A stretch of 64,000 nt of DNA, from positions 1 through 64,000 of the forward strand of contig CANNOC010000013.1 of assembly GCA_947507155.1 (NCBI GenBank), given 5' to 3'. This document shows positions 17,103-26,309 of the stretch, piece after piece; position 1 is the stretch's first letter; the number at the start of each line of letters is the position of its first letter. Source of the stretch: an uncultured Collinsella sp. GTDB lineage: Bacteria > Actinomycetota > Coriobacteriia > Coriobacteriales > Coriobacteriaceae. Both the position numbers and the translations under genes were made by a program. The notes under the pieces were generated by a model. That model had not been told where the DNA came from. It saw only the letters and a program-made list of their open reading frames with translations, and did no database searches.

Positions 17103-17156
17103 GGGACGGGGATTAAATAATCATTTGGTACAAATTGATTATTTAATCCCCGTCCC
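17103..17156. repeat. 21-bp perfect inverted repeat 3' of the RNA methyltransferase gene
   Basis: GGGACGGGGATTAAATAATC begins the left arm at 17103; the complement ends at 17156. The 12-nt loop can also pair partly (TTTG/CAAA). The GGGACGGGG start resembles widespread REP-type palindromes. It starts 36 nt after the stop of the minus-strand methyltransferase. Confidence 0.7.
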
Positions 17157-17191
17157 AGAAAAATCATCGGGCGTGGCCTTGGGCAAACAGT

Positions 17192-18505
17192 CTAGTTGCG
17201 CCTAAGGTGGACGACGGTCTCGCAGTGGAAGGTTTGTGGGAACAGGTCGACTGGCGTGATCTTTACGGGGAAGAAGGTGCCTTCTTCGACAAAGCGTTTG
17301 AGATCGCGCGCCAGGGTGGCCGGGTCGCAGCTCACGTAGGCGACATCGCGAACACTCGTGCTGGCGATAAGGTCGATCGCCTCGGGGGCGAGGCCTGCGC
17401 GTGGCGGGTCGACCACCAAGACGTCGGCATCCTGGTCGGGGAACTCGCGCACCGCGTCTCCGCCAATGACGTCGACGTTATCAAGCTTGTTGATCTCCAG
17501 GTTACGGCGCAGGTCGCGCACGGCGGGGCCGTAGGCCTCGACGGCGGCGACAAAGTCGCAGCGGCGGGCGAGCGGCAGGGTAAAGGTGCCGGCACCACAG
17601 TACAGGTCCACGGCAAGCTCGTCTTCCTGCGGGTCGAGTGCTTCCATGACAAGCTCGATCAAAATCTCGGCACCCTTGGTGTTGACCTGGAAAAAAGACG
17701 GGGCAGACAAGCGCATCTGACCCTCGGCGATATTCTCGGTCCATGAGCCCTCTCCGGCGAGCATTTCGACCTTGGAGACACGGCGGGCCTTCTTTTCGCC
17801 CTTGCTCATCACGCGCACGATGCTCGTGGGGTGAGCGGCGTCCGCCAGCACGCGGGAGACCTGCGAGCGCGGAAAAGAGCCTGTGGGCGTCCAGAGTGCG
17901 ACCTCGAGTGCCTTGGTGCGGCGTGATGCGCGAATGCCCACGCGTTCGAGCCCCAAGTCATGGCTGCCGCTTAGATAGTTGAGTGCGCCGACGACCGATT
18001 TGAGCGCCTTCGGGAAGCGCTTGTCGAACAGCGGGCACGTATCGACGGTCACGATTTTGCTGGGGTCGACACCGTGCATGCCAAGACGCACGCGACCGTT
18101 GACGACGGTCGGTTCGAGCTCGATTTTATTGCGGTAGCCCCAGTCGTCCTTGGTGTGGCAGATGGGCTGTACCAACTCATCGACCTGCTCAGGAGCGAAC
18201 TTGCCGATGCGCTCGAGCGTGGAGCGCAGGTTTTGCTCCTTGGCGGCGAGCTGTGCCGTGCGTGAGAGATTGCCCCACGAGCAGCCGCCGCAGATGCCCA
18301 CGAAGGGGCAGGGAGGCTGAATGCGATCGGGGCTTGGCTCCAGAATCTCGGTGGTGCGGGCACGCATGAACGACTTGCCGTCCTGTACGACCTCGGCCTC
18401 GACGGTGTCGCCTGCCACGGCGCCCTGCACAAAGACGGCCTTGCCGTTGTCGGCGTGCGCCAGCCCGTCGGCGCCGTAGGTCATCGATTCTATAGTGAGC
18501 TTCAT
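17192..18505 (-). CDS. TrmA/RlmD-family RNA (uracil-5-)-methyltransferase
   Basis: A 437-residue SAM-dependent 5-methyluridine methyltransferase with an N-terminal TRAM domain (about residues 1-60), an iron-sulfur cysteine cluster CPFVGICGGCSWG near residue 75, SAM motifs (VDLYCGAGTFTLPLA) and the C-terminal YVSCDPATLARDL containing the catalytic cysteine. Members modify U1939 or U747 of 23S rRNA, or U54 of tRNA; the target here cannot be fixed. The start at 18505 has GCAGGAAT upstream and begins the TRAM domain; ATGs further up would add a non-conserved tail. Confidence 0.9.
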   Translation of the reverse strand: MKLTIESMTYGADGLAHADNGKAVFVQGAVAGDTVEAEVVQDGKSFMRARTTEILEPSPDRIQPPCPFVGICGGCSWGNLSRTAQLAAKEQNLRSTLERIGKFAPEQVDELVQPICHTKDDWGYRNKIELEPTVVNGRVRLGMHGVDPSKIVTVDTCPLFDKRFPKALKSVVGALNYLSGSHDLGLERVGIRASRRTKALEVALWTPTGSFPRSQVSRVLADAAHPTSIVRVMSKGEKKARRVSKVEMLAGEGSWTENIAEGQMRLSAPSFFQVNTKGAEILIELVMEALDPQEDELAVDLYCGAGTFTLPLARRCDFVAAVEAYGPAVRDLRRNLEINKLDNVDVIGGDAVREFPDQDADVLVVDPPRAGLAPEAIDLIASTSVRDVAYVSCDPATLARDLKRFVEEGTFFPVKITPVDLFPQTFHCETVVHLRRN

Positions 18506-18549
18506 ATTCCTGCCTGTCATTCGCGTTGTTATTCGCACCATGGTAGCAG

Positions 18550-18595
18550 GGAAAAGCGCCCCGCATCCGAGGCTTTCCTCAAATGCGGGGCGCTT
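18550..18595 (-). terminator. intrinsic terminator after ppk
   Basis: On the minus strand AAGCGCCCCGCAT pairs with ATGCGGGGCGCTT (13 bp, with an inner CCTC/GAGG helix), followed by TTTTC. It lies 11 nt after the ppk stop. Confidence 0.75.
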
Positions 18596-18605
18596 CTACA
18601 AACGA

Positions 18606-21185
18606 CTATTTCGTCTTGCCGGTAATGAGCGTCTTTAGACCCAGGCCGATCAGGCCCAGGCCTATGCGCACGCGACCGGGGCGATGGCGCTCGATGGCCT
18701 TGGTCGTGCCGGCGGGCTTATCGCGACGGGCGCTCGTCTCGGGTGCGGGCTTGGTGACCTGCGGCTCGGGCTGAGGTGCAGGTGCAGGCTTGGGCTCAAT
18801 GACGGTCGCCTGGACCTCTTGGACCTTGGGTGTGGCCGGCTGCGGCTCAGGAGCAGGGGCGGGCTTTGCCTCGGCGGCGGGCTCCGGAGTCGCAGTAGCG
18901 GCCTCGGGCGCTTTCTCCACGGCGGGCTCTGCGGCAGCCTCGGGCTCATTCACCGGGAGAGCGGCAACCGCTTCCGGTTTGGCAGCCGCCCCATGTTCAA
19001 TCTCGTCCTGGATAACTTTTTCGGCCACACGTTCCTTCTCCTGTGCGCGCTGCTGCGCGGCGGCCTCGGCGTTGCGATACGCGCGCTCCAGCAGAGCTTC
19101 CTGCGAGTTGAAGGGTTTCTCGTCCTCTTTGCGCTCCACCGGAACCCAGGTGCCGTCACTCGTCAGGCTGCGTGCCTTCACGTTGTCGCGCAGCTGCATG
19201 CCCATGTACTCGTGCACCAGGGCGCGGCAGGTGGGGTCGAGCACGGGGAAGGCGATCTCCACGCGGTGCTCGGTGTTGCGCGTCATCATGTCTGCCGAGC
19301 TCAGGTAGATCATGTCCGAGTCCACGCCAAAGGCATAGACGCGCGCATGCTCCAAAAAACGTCCGACGATGGATCGCACGTGCACGTTCTCGGTCTTGCC
19401 CGGAACACCGGGCTTGAGGCACGAGATGCCGCGAATGATCATGTCCACGCGCACGCCGGCACACGATGCCTCGGCAATCTTGTCGATGACCTCGCGGTCG
19501 GTAAGCGAGTTGAGCTTAAAGAACACGCGGGCGGGCTCGCCGACAAGGGCGCGCTGAATCTCGCGGTCCAGGCCGCGCATGATGAGCGGCTTGAGGCCCA
19601 CGGGCGCCACGCCCAGGAAGCGGTAGTCGCCGCGCAGGTTGCCCAGCGACAGGTTGCGGAAGAACAGGTTGGCGTCCTCGCCGATGCCGGGATGCGCGGT
19701 CATGAGCATAAAGTCGCTGTAGAGCTTGGCCGTCTTCTCGTTAAAGTTGCCGGTACCCAAAAGCGTCAGGCGGGTAAGCGCCATGCCCTCGCGATAGGTG
19801 AGCTGGCAGATCTTTGAGTGGCACTTAAAGCCCTCGGAGCCGTAGATAACGGTGCAGCCGGCCTCTTCCAGGCGCTCGGCCCATTCGATGTTGTTTTGCT
19901 CGTCAAAGCGGGCACGAAGCTCCATGAGCACCGTGACCTCTTTGCCGTTTTCGGCAGCATCGATGAGCGACTCGCACAGACGGCTCTGCTTTGCCACACG
20001 GTAGAGCGTGATGCGCAGCGAGATACACTCGGGGTCATAGGCTGCTTCGTGCACCAGGTCCAAGAACGGGTTCATTGCCTCGTAAGGGTAAAAGAGCAGC
20101 TTGTCGTGCTGCAGCACCTGCTCGCGGATGGAGCGGGCCATATCGATGGTGGGATTGGGCTGCGGCTTAAACGGCGTAAAGAGGAGCTCATTGCGCAGGT
20201 GCTCGGGAATCTTACCCTCAATGCCAAAGACGTAGCCAAGGTCAAGGGGGATATCGCAGGTAAAGACCGAGCGGCGAGAAAGCTCGAGCGCCTTGCGGAT
20301 GGTCTTGAGCGTTGCCTTCTCGAGCGAGCCCGATACGGCGAGCACCACCGGCTGCAGGCGCAGGCGCTTCTTGAGGATGCGCTTCATGTGCTGGCGGTAA
20401 TCCTCTTCCTCCTCGACGCCTTCGCCGTCCGGGTCGATATCGGCATTGCGGGTGACGCGGATCAGCGCGCGGTCCAGCGGCTTATAGGAGCCAAAGCAAC
20501 TGTCCAGGCAGGCGAGGATGACGTCCTCGAGCAAGATGTAGGAGTAGGTGCCGGTGGGCGAGGGGATCTCGACCACGCGGTTCATCGAGGTGGGAATCTC
20601 GATAAGGCCCAGCAGGCTCTCCTCGTCGGTGACGCCGTCCAGGCCACAAGCCAGATAGAGTGCGCCGTTGCGCAGGTTGGGGAAGGGATGGCGCGGGTCA
20701 ATGACCAACGGCGAGATGACCGGCGACACGTAGGCTTGGAAGTAGCGGGTTACGAAGGTGCGCTCCTCGGGCGTAAGCGAATCGATGCGGGCGCGGTGAA
20801 CGCCCAGAGCGTCGAGCTTGTCCTCGATGCTCTTAAAGATGGACTCCCAACGGGTAAGGAGCCCGGGCAGCTCTGCCATGACAGCATCGACCTGTTCGGA
20901 GGCGGTCATATTGCTCTTGTTGTCGACAGGCTGTTTTTTGAGCTCTGCAAGATCGGACAGGCCGCCCACACGCACCATGAGAAACTCGTCGAGGTTAGAC
21001 TCGAAAATCGACACGAACTTTAGACGCTCGAACAGCGGAACGGTCTCGTCGAAGGCTTCGTCAAGCACGCGGTTGTCAAAGCGCAGCCAGCTAAGCTCTC
21101 GGTTTTGCGTGTACGAGAAGTCGCGCGGCGGCTTGCGCAGCTTAGCGGCCTTTTGTTTCTTTTCGATTTTGCTCGGCATATGCAT
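18606..21185 (-). CDS. ppk1: polyphosphate kinase 1 with a long C-terminal extension
   Basis: An 859-residue Ppk1; typical members are near 700. It polymerises the gamma-phosphate of ATP into polyphosphate. The core is complete: YTQNRELSWLRFDNRVL at the start, the likely phospho-accepting His456 in GFKCHSKICQL, and GTGNFNEKTAKLYSDF. After about residue 700 comes a coiled region rich in Ala, Gln and Arg, then about 100 residues of Ala/Pro/Glu repeats, ending in a basic tail with Gly/Leu-rich IGLGLIGLGLKTLITGK that could touch the membrane. The extension is unusual and its role unknown. Pst and pit genes lie in the same region. Confidence 0.93.
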   Translation of the reverse strand: MHMPSKIEKKQKAAKLRKPPRDFSYTQNRELSWLRFDNRVLDEAFDETVPLFERLKFVSIFESNLDEFLMVRVGGLSDLAELKKQPVDNKSNMTASEQVDAVMAELPGLLTRWESIFKSIEDKLDALGVHRARIDSLTPEERTFVTRYFQAYVSPVISPLVIDPRHPFPNLRNGALYLACGLDGVTDEESLLGLIEIPTSMNRVVEIPSPTGTYSYILLEDVILACLDSCFGSYKPLDRALIRVTRNADIDPDGEGVEEEEDYRQHMKRILKKRLRLQPVVLAVSGSLEKATLKTIRKALELSRRSVFTCDIPLDLGYVFGIEGKIPEHLRNELLFTPFKPQPNPTIDMARSIREQVLQHDKLLFYPYEAMNPFLDLVHEAAYDPECISLRITLYRVAKQSRLCESLIDAAENGKEVTVLMELRARFDEQNNIEWAERLEEAGCTVIYGSEGFKCHSKICQLTYREGMALTRLTLLGTGNFNEKTAKLYSDFMLMTAHPGIGEDANLFFRNLSLGNLRGDYRFLGVAPVGLKPLIMRGLDREIQRALVGEPARVFFKLNSLTDREVIDKIAEASCAGVRVDMIIRGISCLKPGVPGKTENVHVRSIVGRFLEHARVYAFGVDSDMIYLSSADMMTRNTEHRVEIAFPVLDPTCRALVHEYMGMQLRDNVKARSLTSDGTWVPVERKEDEKPFNSQEALLERAYRNAEAAAQQRAQEKERVAEKVIQDEIEHGAAAKPEAVAALPVNEPEAAAEPAVEKAPEAATATPEPAAEAKPAPAPEPQPATPKVQEVQATVIEPKPAPAPQPEPQVTKPAPETSARRDKPAGTTKAIERHRPGRVRIGLGLIGLGLKTLITGKTK

Positions 21186-21735
21186 CTGTCCGTTCAGTCC
21201 CCGCAGGGGACGGTAGCCTAACTCTAATTCACTATTGTCTCAATTTAGTCGACCGCTGGCACGGACGTATCGCGTGAACGGTATCTTTACCTACTTCTTA
21301 CGCTGACAAGCCGAAGCACTAACGTCCGGTGCTTTGAGCAAGCGATCTATATCCTCACTCAACTGGTGAGAATGTATGAATAAGAATGATAGCAAGCTGA
21401 ATATAATCGAATGTAGGTCGAATCGAGGGCAAGCGTCATTTATATGCAGAAAACCGTTTTCACTATGCAATTTTGAATCATGGATAACTTTGAGTGTTCA
21501 AGCTTGATTTCCTAGAAAAATAACGTTTACCTAGGAAAATCTGCTTTACAAAACTGAAGTGCATCATGGGAAATCATATGCGATATACCGTTCATCGTAC
21601 TTTGCTGACCGTTCGGGGGCGAGGTAGCATTACGAATGGAATTTGGATATAACTAGAGCTGTCAGCAAGCAGCGTCCCATATGGAGGGGCGCTGATACAT
21701 TCGGCCAGTAAGGCCCGAAAGAAAGGTAGGAGGCC
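21186..21735. other. 550-bp AT-rich gap between ppk and arcA
   Basis: No credible gene is seen on either strand. The region is markedly AT-richer than its flanks. The right half should hold the arc promoter and regulatory sites, including the dyad at 21508-21538. TTTACA (21545-21550) could be a -35 box but no clear -10 was assigned. Confidence 0.5.
21508..21538. promoter_or_regulatory. dyad operator candidate upstream of arcA
   Basis: TTTCCTAG (21508-21515) and CTAGGAAA (21531-21538) are perfect inverted half-sites whose centres lie 23 bp apart, about two helical turns. The location, about 200 bp ahead of arcA, suits an activator or repressor of the arginine-deiminase operon. The regulator is not in this window. 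Confidence 0.35.
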
Positions 21736-22977
21736 ATGACGAAAGGTCTGCACGTGCCTTCCGAGATCGGCAAGCTCAGGAAGGTCTGCCTGCACCGTCC
21801 CGGCGACGAGCTCCTCAACCTGCCGCCCGACGAGCTCGAGCGACTCCTGTTCGACGACGTCCCGTTCCTGGAGGTCGCACAGCAGGAGCACGACACCTTC
21901 GCCCAGATCCTGAGGGACCAGGGCGTCGAGGTGCTCTACCTCGAGAACCTCGTCGCCGAGGTGTTCGACCAGGTCCCCGGCGCCCGCGCCGAGTTCACCG
22001 ACCAGTACATCGCCGAGGCCGGCATCCGCGGCCAGCACATGCCGCAGATCGTCCGCGAGAAGCTGGACTCCATCGAGGACAACCTCGAGTTCGTCAAGAA
22101 GACCATGGCCGGCATGACCAAGGCCGAAATCGACATGCCCCTCACGGCGTCCACGACCCTCGACTCCCTGGTCAACTCCGAGTCCGAGTCCGACCTGATC
22201 ATCGACCCGATGCCCAACCTCTACTTCACCCGCGACCCGTTCGCGGTCGTCGGCGAGGGCGTCAACCTCAACCGCATGTACTCGGTCACCCGCAACCGCG
22301 AGACCCTGTACGGCAAGTACATCTTCAAGTACCACCCCGACTACAAGGACGTCTCCCTGTACTTCCGCCGCGACTGCCAGTTCCACACCGAGGGCGGCGA
22401 CGTGCTGAACATCAACGGGAAGACCCTCGCCGTCGGCATCTCCCAGCGCACCCAGGCCGCCGCTATCGACATCATGGCCCAGAACATCTTCTGGAACTCC
22501 GACTCCAAGGTCGAGCGCATCCTTGCCTTCGACATCCCGGTCTCGCGCGCCTTCATGCACCTCGACACGGTCTTCACCCAGATCGACGTCGATAAGTTCA
22601 CGATCCACCCCGCCATCATGGGCACCCTGCGCGTCTACGAGCTGACCGCCGGCAAGAACCCGGGCGACGTGAACATCCGCCTGATCGAGGATACCCTCGA
22701 GCACGTCCTGGAGGACGCCACCGGCGTCGACCAGGTCAAGCTGATCCCCTGCGGCGGCGGCGACCCGATCGCGGCCTCCCGCGAGCAGTGGAACGACGGC
22801 TCCAACACCCTGTGCGTCGAGCCCGGCAAGATCTGCGTCTACGCCCGCAACACCGTCACCAACGACGTGCTGTACAAGGAGGGCCTGGACCTTCTCGTCG
22901 TGCCCTCCGCCGAGCTCTCCCGCGGCCGCGGCGGCCCGCGCTGCATGAGCATGCCCTTCTGGCGCGAGGACCTCTAA
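21736..22977 (+). CDS. arcA: arginine deiminase
   Basis: A 413-residue arginine deiminase, which hydrolyses arginine to citrulline and ammonia as the first step of the energy-yielding ADI pathway. The guanidino-modifying-enzyme fold is shown by [14 protein letters not shown], the FHTEGGD active-site block and the C-terminal catalytic Cys403 in [19 protein letters not shown] precedes the ATG. Codon use is the most extreme of the window: nearly every third base is C or G, which points to very high expression or a different history from its neighbours. Confidence 0.96.
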   Translation: MTKGLHVPSEIGKLRKVCLHRPGDELLNLPPDELERLLFDDVPFLEVAQQEHDTFAQILRDQGVEVLYLENLVAEVFDQVPGARAEFTDQYIAEAGIRGQHMPQIVREKLDSIEDNLEFVKKTMAGMTKAEIDMPLTASTTLDSLVNSESESDLIIDPMPNLYFTRDPFAVVGEGVNLNRMYSVTRNRETLYGKYIFKYHPDYKDVSLYFRRDCQFHTEGGDVLNINGKTLAVGISQRTQAAAIDIMAQNIFWNSDSKVERILAFDIPVSRAFMHLDTVFTQIDVDKFTIHPAIMGTLRVYELTAGKNPGDVNIRLIEDTLEHVLEDATGVDQVKLIPCGGGDPIAASREQWNDGSNTLCVEPGKICVYARNTVTNDVLYKEGLDLLVVPSAELSRGRGGPRCMSMPFWREDL

Positions 22978-22989
22978 GTCTTTCCGTTT

Positions 22990-23037
22990 CCGGTGCGGTC
23001 CCCCTACAACCGCACCGGTTTCGCCCGTCAAACGGGC
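22990..23037 (+). terminator. double hairpin between arcA and arcB
   Basis: A perfect 10-bp stem CCGGTGCGGT/ACCGCACCGG (22990-23018) is followed by TTT, then a 6-bp stem GCCCGT/ACGGGC (23023-23037). It probably attenuates or processes the arc mRNA so that arcA accumulates above arcB. Confidence 0.55.
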
Positions 23038-23083
23038 AACACTAATTACTTACGTAATTCATTTCTTCGAAAGGAAACGAACC

Positions 23084-24079
23084 ATGGGTGTTAACCTCTC
23101 CGGCCGTAGCTTCCTCAAGCTCCTCGACCTCACCACCGAGGAGATCGAGTACCTGCTCAAGCTCTCCAAGAACTTCAAGGACATGAAGCGCGCTGGCGTT
23201 CCGCACCGCTATCTCGAGGGCAAGAACATCGTTCTGCTCTTCCAGAAGACCTCCACTCGTACCCGCTGCGCCTTCGAGGTCGGCGGCATGGATCTGGGCA
23301 TGGGTGTCACCTACCTCGATCCGGGTTCGTCGCAGATGGGCAAGAAGGAGTCCATCGAGGACACCGCCCGCGTTCTCGGCCGCATGTATGACGGCATCGA
23401 GTTCCGTGGCTTTGCCCAGGACGATGTCGAGGAGCTCGCTGCTAAGTCCGGCGTGCCCGTGTGGAACGGCCTGACCACTGAGTGGCATCCCACCCAGATG
23501 CTCGCCGACATCCTGACCGTCCAGGAGAACTTCAACTACGACATCAAGGGCAAGACCCTCGTCTTCATGGGCGACTGCAAGAACAACGTTGCTCGCTCCC
23601 TCATGGTTGTCTGCTCCAAGCTTGGCATGAACTTCGTGGCCTGCGGCCCCGAGGAGTGCATGCCCGCTGACGACGTCATCGAGGCCTGCAAGCCCATCGC
23701 CGAGGCCAACGGCTGCACCATCAAGCTGACCACCGACGTCAAGGACGGCGTCACCGGTGCCGACGTTATCTACACCGACGTGTGGGTCTCCATGGGCGAG
23801 CCTGACGAGGTCTGGGCCGAGCGCATCGCTCAGCTCACCCCGTATCGTGTCACCTCCGAGGTCATGGCTATGGCCAACCCGGGTGCCATCTTCCTGCACT
23901 GCCTGCCCAGCTTCCACGACACCAACACCACGATTGGCGCCGAGAAGTGCGAGCAGTTCGGCATCACCGAGCAGGAGGTCACCGACGAGGTCTTCGAGAG
24001 CCCTGCTTCCAAGGTCTTCGACGAGGCCGAGAACCGCATGCACACCATTAAGGCTGTCATGTACGCCACGCTCAAGTAA
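23084..24079 (+). CDS. arcB: ornithine carbamoyltransferase (catabolic, ADI pathway)
   Basis: A 331-residue ornithine carbamoyltransferase. The carbamoyl-phosphate site STRTR (in [14 protein letters not shown]), the HPTQ motif ([10 protein letters not shown]) and the ornithine-side HCLPSFHD are all present. In the ADI pathway it phosphorolyses citrulline to ornithine and carbamoyl phosphate. Placement between arcA and an arginine/ornithine-type carrier supports the catabolic role. CGAAAGGAAACG precedes the ATG. No arcC (carbamate kinase) gene follows in this window. Confidence 0.95.
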   Translation: MGVNLSGRSFLKLLDLTTEEIEYLLKLSKNFKDMKRAGVPHRYLEGKNIVLLFQKTSTRTRCAFEVGGMDLGMGVTYLDPGSSQMGKKESIEDTARVLGRMYDGIEFRGFAQDDVEELAAKSGVPVWNGLTTEWHPTQMLADILTVQENFNYDIKGKTLVFMGDCKNNVARSLMVVCSKLGMNFVACGPEECMPADDVIEACKPIAEANGCTIKLTTDVKDGVTGADVIYTDVWVSMGEPDEVWAERIAQLTPYRVTSEVMAMANPGAIFLHCLPSFHDTNTTIGAEKCEQFGITEQEVTDEVFESPASKVFDEAENRMHTIKAVMYATLK

Positions 24080-24096
24080 GAGCATCTAGCATCCTG

Positions 24097-24124
24097 CTCG
24101 GGGTGTATTACAGCACACCCCGAG
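24097..24124 (+). terminator. hairpin between arcB and the carrier gene
   Basis: A perfect 10-bp stem CTCGGGGTGT/ACACCCCGAG with an 8-nt loop lies 17 nt after arcB. It lacks a T-run, so partial attenuation or RNA processing is more likely than full termination. Confidence 0.5.
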
Positions 24125-24226
24125 CGGTTTAATCTGGTAAAAATCTCGCATCAAGCGGCAGGCACGGCACGGAAGAGCCGCTTCGGGCGAGATCAGTAAA
24201 TGATTTATGAAGGGGGGATGAGAACT

Positions 24227-25705
24227 ATGACTGAGACCGCTAAGAAAAAGCGCGGTATGCCTTCATCGTTCACCATTCTTCTTGCTCTGCTGGCAATTGT
24301 TGCAGTGATTACCGTTATCGTCTCCGGCACGTCCGGCGGCGAGGTTACTGCCGCCCGTCTGAGCGATTTCTGCACCGCCCCGATTAAGGGCTTCGCTGAC
24401 GCTCTGCCCGTCTGCCTCTTCGTTATGATCCTCGGCGGCTTCCTCGGTATGATGACCGAGACCGGCGCCCTGGACAACGGCATCGCCGTCCTGGTGCAGA
24501 AGCTTAAGGGTAACGAGATCATGCTCATTCCCGTGCTGATGCTCATCTTCTCCCTCGGTGGTACCACCTATGGTATGTGCGAGGAGACCGTTCCCTTCTA
24601 CGCCCTGCTTGCCGCTACCATGATGGCCGCTGGCTTCGACCCGATGGTCGGTGCCGCCACCGTCCTGCTCGGCGCTGGCTGCGGCTGCCTGGGCTCCACG
24701 GTTAACCCGTTCGCCGTCGGCGCTGCCGTCGACGCTCTGACCGGCGTTGGCATTGAGGTCAACCAGTCCATCATCATCGGCCTCGGTGCCGTCCTGTGGA
24801 TTGTTACCACTGCCATGTCCATCTTCTTCGTCATGAGCTATGCCAAGAAGGTCAAGGCTGACAAGGGTTCCACCATCCTGTCGATGCAGGAGCTCAAGGA
24901 CGCTGAAGAGGCTCACGGCAAGGCTGCTTCCGAGGTTCACAATGAGGTCAAGCTCACCGGTCGTCAGAAGGGTGTTCTGATCGCCTTTGCCTTCACCTTC
25001 GTCGTCATGATCGTCGGCTTCATTCCGCTGGCCGACCTCAACGAGGGCGTCGCCAACTTCTTCGACGCTGGCGCTGTCTACGACGCCGACGGTAACGCCG
25101 TCGTCCAGGGCTGGTCTGCCCTGATCACCGGCCTGCCCATTGGTCAGTGGTACTTCGACGAGGCTTCCACCTGGTTCTTCCTCATGGCCGTCCTGATCGG
25201 TATCATCGGTGGCCTGTCCGAGAAGCAGATCGTTAACACCTTCATCACCGGCGCTGCCGACATGATGTCCGTTGTTCTCGTCATCGCCCTCGCCCGTGGT
25301 ATCTCCGTCCTCATGGCTAACACCGGCCTCGACGTCTACGTCCTCGACGCTGCCGCCAATGCTCTGGCTGGCCTGTCCGGCGTGATCTTCGCTCCCATGA
25401 GCTTCCTGGTCTACTTCGGCCTGTCCTTCCTGATCCCCTCGACCTCTGGTATGGCTACCGTCTCCATGCCTATCATGGGACCGCTGGCTGTTAAGCTCGG
25501 CTTCTCGCCCGAGGTCATGGTCATGATCTTCTCCTCTGCCATCGGCGTTGTGAACCTGTTCACCCCGACCTCCGGCGCCATCATGGGCGGTCTCGCCCTG
25601 GCCAAGATCGAGTGGACGACCTGGCTCAAGTTTGCCCTTAAGCTCATCGTCGCTCTCTCCGTCGTCTGCGCCATCATCCTGACCGTCGCTTGCGTGATGC
25701 TCTAA
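24227..25705 (+). CDS. YfcC-family (C4-dicarboxylate carrier-like) membrane transporter, probable arginine/ornithine exchanger
   Basis: A 492-residue protein with about 12-13 membrane segments of the YfcC/DcuC-type anaerobic carrier family, with GMCEETVPFYALL and the C-terminal FLIPSTSGMATVSMPIMGPL typical of that family. Position after arcA and arcB suggests it does the ArcD job, exchanging extracellular arginine for ornithine (inference). The start at 24227 is chosen because AAGGGGGG lies 9 nt before it; in-frame ATGs at 24200 and 24218 are too far from or too close to that site. Confidence 0.85.
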   Translation: MTETAKKKRGMPSSFTILLALLAIVAVITVIVSGTSGGEVTAARLSDFCTAPIKGFADALPVCLFVMILGGFLGMMTETGALDNGIAVLVQKLKGNEIMLIPVLMLIFSLGGTTYGMCEETVPFYALLAATMMAAGFDPMVGAATVLLGAGCGCLGSTVNPFAVGAAVDALTGVGIEVNQSIIIGLGAVLWIVTTAMSIFFVMSYAKKVKADKGSTILSMQELKDAEEAHGKAASEVHNEVKLTGRQKGVLIAFAFTFVVMIVGFIPLADLNEGVANFFDAGAVYDADGNAVVQGWSALITGLPIGQWYFDEASTWFFLMAVLIGIIGGLSEKQIVNTFITGAADMMSVVLVIALARGISVLMANTGLDVYVLDAAANALAGLSGVIFAPMSFLVYFGLSFLIPSTSGMATVSMPIMGPLAVKLGFSPEVMVMIFSSAIGVVNLFTPTSGAIMGGLALAKIEWTTWLKFALKLIVALSVVCAIILTVACVML

Positions 25706-25838
25706 GTACCCAACGGGTACCCCACGGAAACCTTGACGATCCTGTAAAGGATCACCTGGTCATCGTCTGTCCGGTGGGGTCAACCCACCGGTAGACTCCT
25801 ACCTTTAGCCCCCTCTCGTTCCGTGCGCGGGAGGGGGC
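25706..25838 (+). other. structured 3' region of the arc operon
   Basis: Several pairings overlap. ATCGTC (25763-25768) can pair with GACGAT, while GATCC/GGATC competes for part of the same bases, so two exclusive folds are possible. CCGGTGGG/CCCACCGG (25771-25791) and GCCCCCTC/GAGGGGGC (25808-25838) follow. None ends in a T-run. It probably serves as the operon's terminal structure. Confidence 0.45.
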
Positions 25839-25846
25839 GCACTTAT

Positions 25847-25873
25847 GTTGCGCGGTTCTACGAACCGCGCAAC
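25847..25873. repeat. perfect hairpin GTTGCGCGGTT
   Basis: GTTGCGCGGTT (25847-25857) and AACCGCGCAAC (25863-25873) form a perfect 11-bp stem with a 5-nt loop, in the gap after the arc operon. Confidence 0.6.
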
Positions 25874-25890
25874 CAGTCGACGCTGCGCGC

Positions 25891-25982
25891 CGTCCAGGAC
25901 GACAATTTGTCATTCAAAAGGCAAGGCATGACCAGAAGGTCTATGCCTTGCCTTTTTCATGCCAACTTGTACGTCCTGGACG
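25891..25982. repeat. nested inverted repeat with an inner terminator
   Basis: The outer arms CGTCCAGGACGACAA (25891-25905) and its complement with one extra base (25967-25982) enclose an 18-bp stem (25916-25933 with 25938-25957, one bulge) that ends in TTTTT. The inner part is a good intrinsic terminator on the plus strand; the A-run on its left side also makes it usable on the minus strand. Confidence 0.65.
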
Positions 25983-26133
25983 TCGCTCGCTGACTTATGC
26001 TCCACCTGCGATGTTCCCCTTATTGGTGCAGGGGGCTGTTTGCTCGCTCTGGTGCCCGTTCGCTGTCCGTTCTCTGCCCGCGACGTTTCTGTTGTTGGTG
26101 CAAAGGTGTGAGGTTACTTTGCGCCAAAAGGGG

Positions 26134-26202
26134 AAGTTGCGGTGGAATAGTTCCTGTTTGGCCGTCTTGAGGGGTTAAACAGGAACTATTCCACCGCAAC
26201 TT
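26134..26202. repeat. 26-bp perfect inverted repeat upstream of the DUF1846 gene
   Basis: The arms 26134-26159 and 26177-26202 are exactly complementary over 26 bp with a 17-nt loop. Unlike most other long stems here it does not directly follow a stop codon; it lies about 108 nt before the next start. The rest of 25983-26309 shows no gene. Confidence 0.75.
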
Positions 26203-26309
26203 ATCGATGGCATGTTTGGTTCGTGCCTGTTGATGGCCTGGGCTTCGGGGAGGGTCTGCTCCGTTATAATCGCCTAGGACATTAAATGGAAACGGGACGG
26301 GAGCCATAC

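Noticed and set aside
16615-17205. A plus-strand open frame across the DJ-1 gene and the 17.1-kb inverted repeat
   Set aside because: It is a Ser/Arg/Pro-rich shadow frame opposite a convincing gene.
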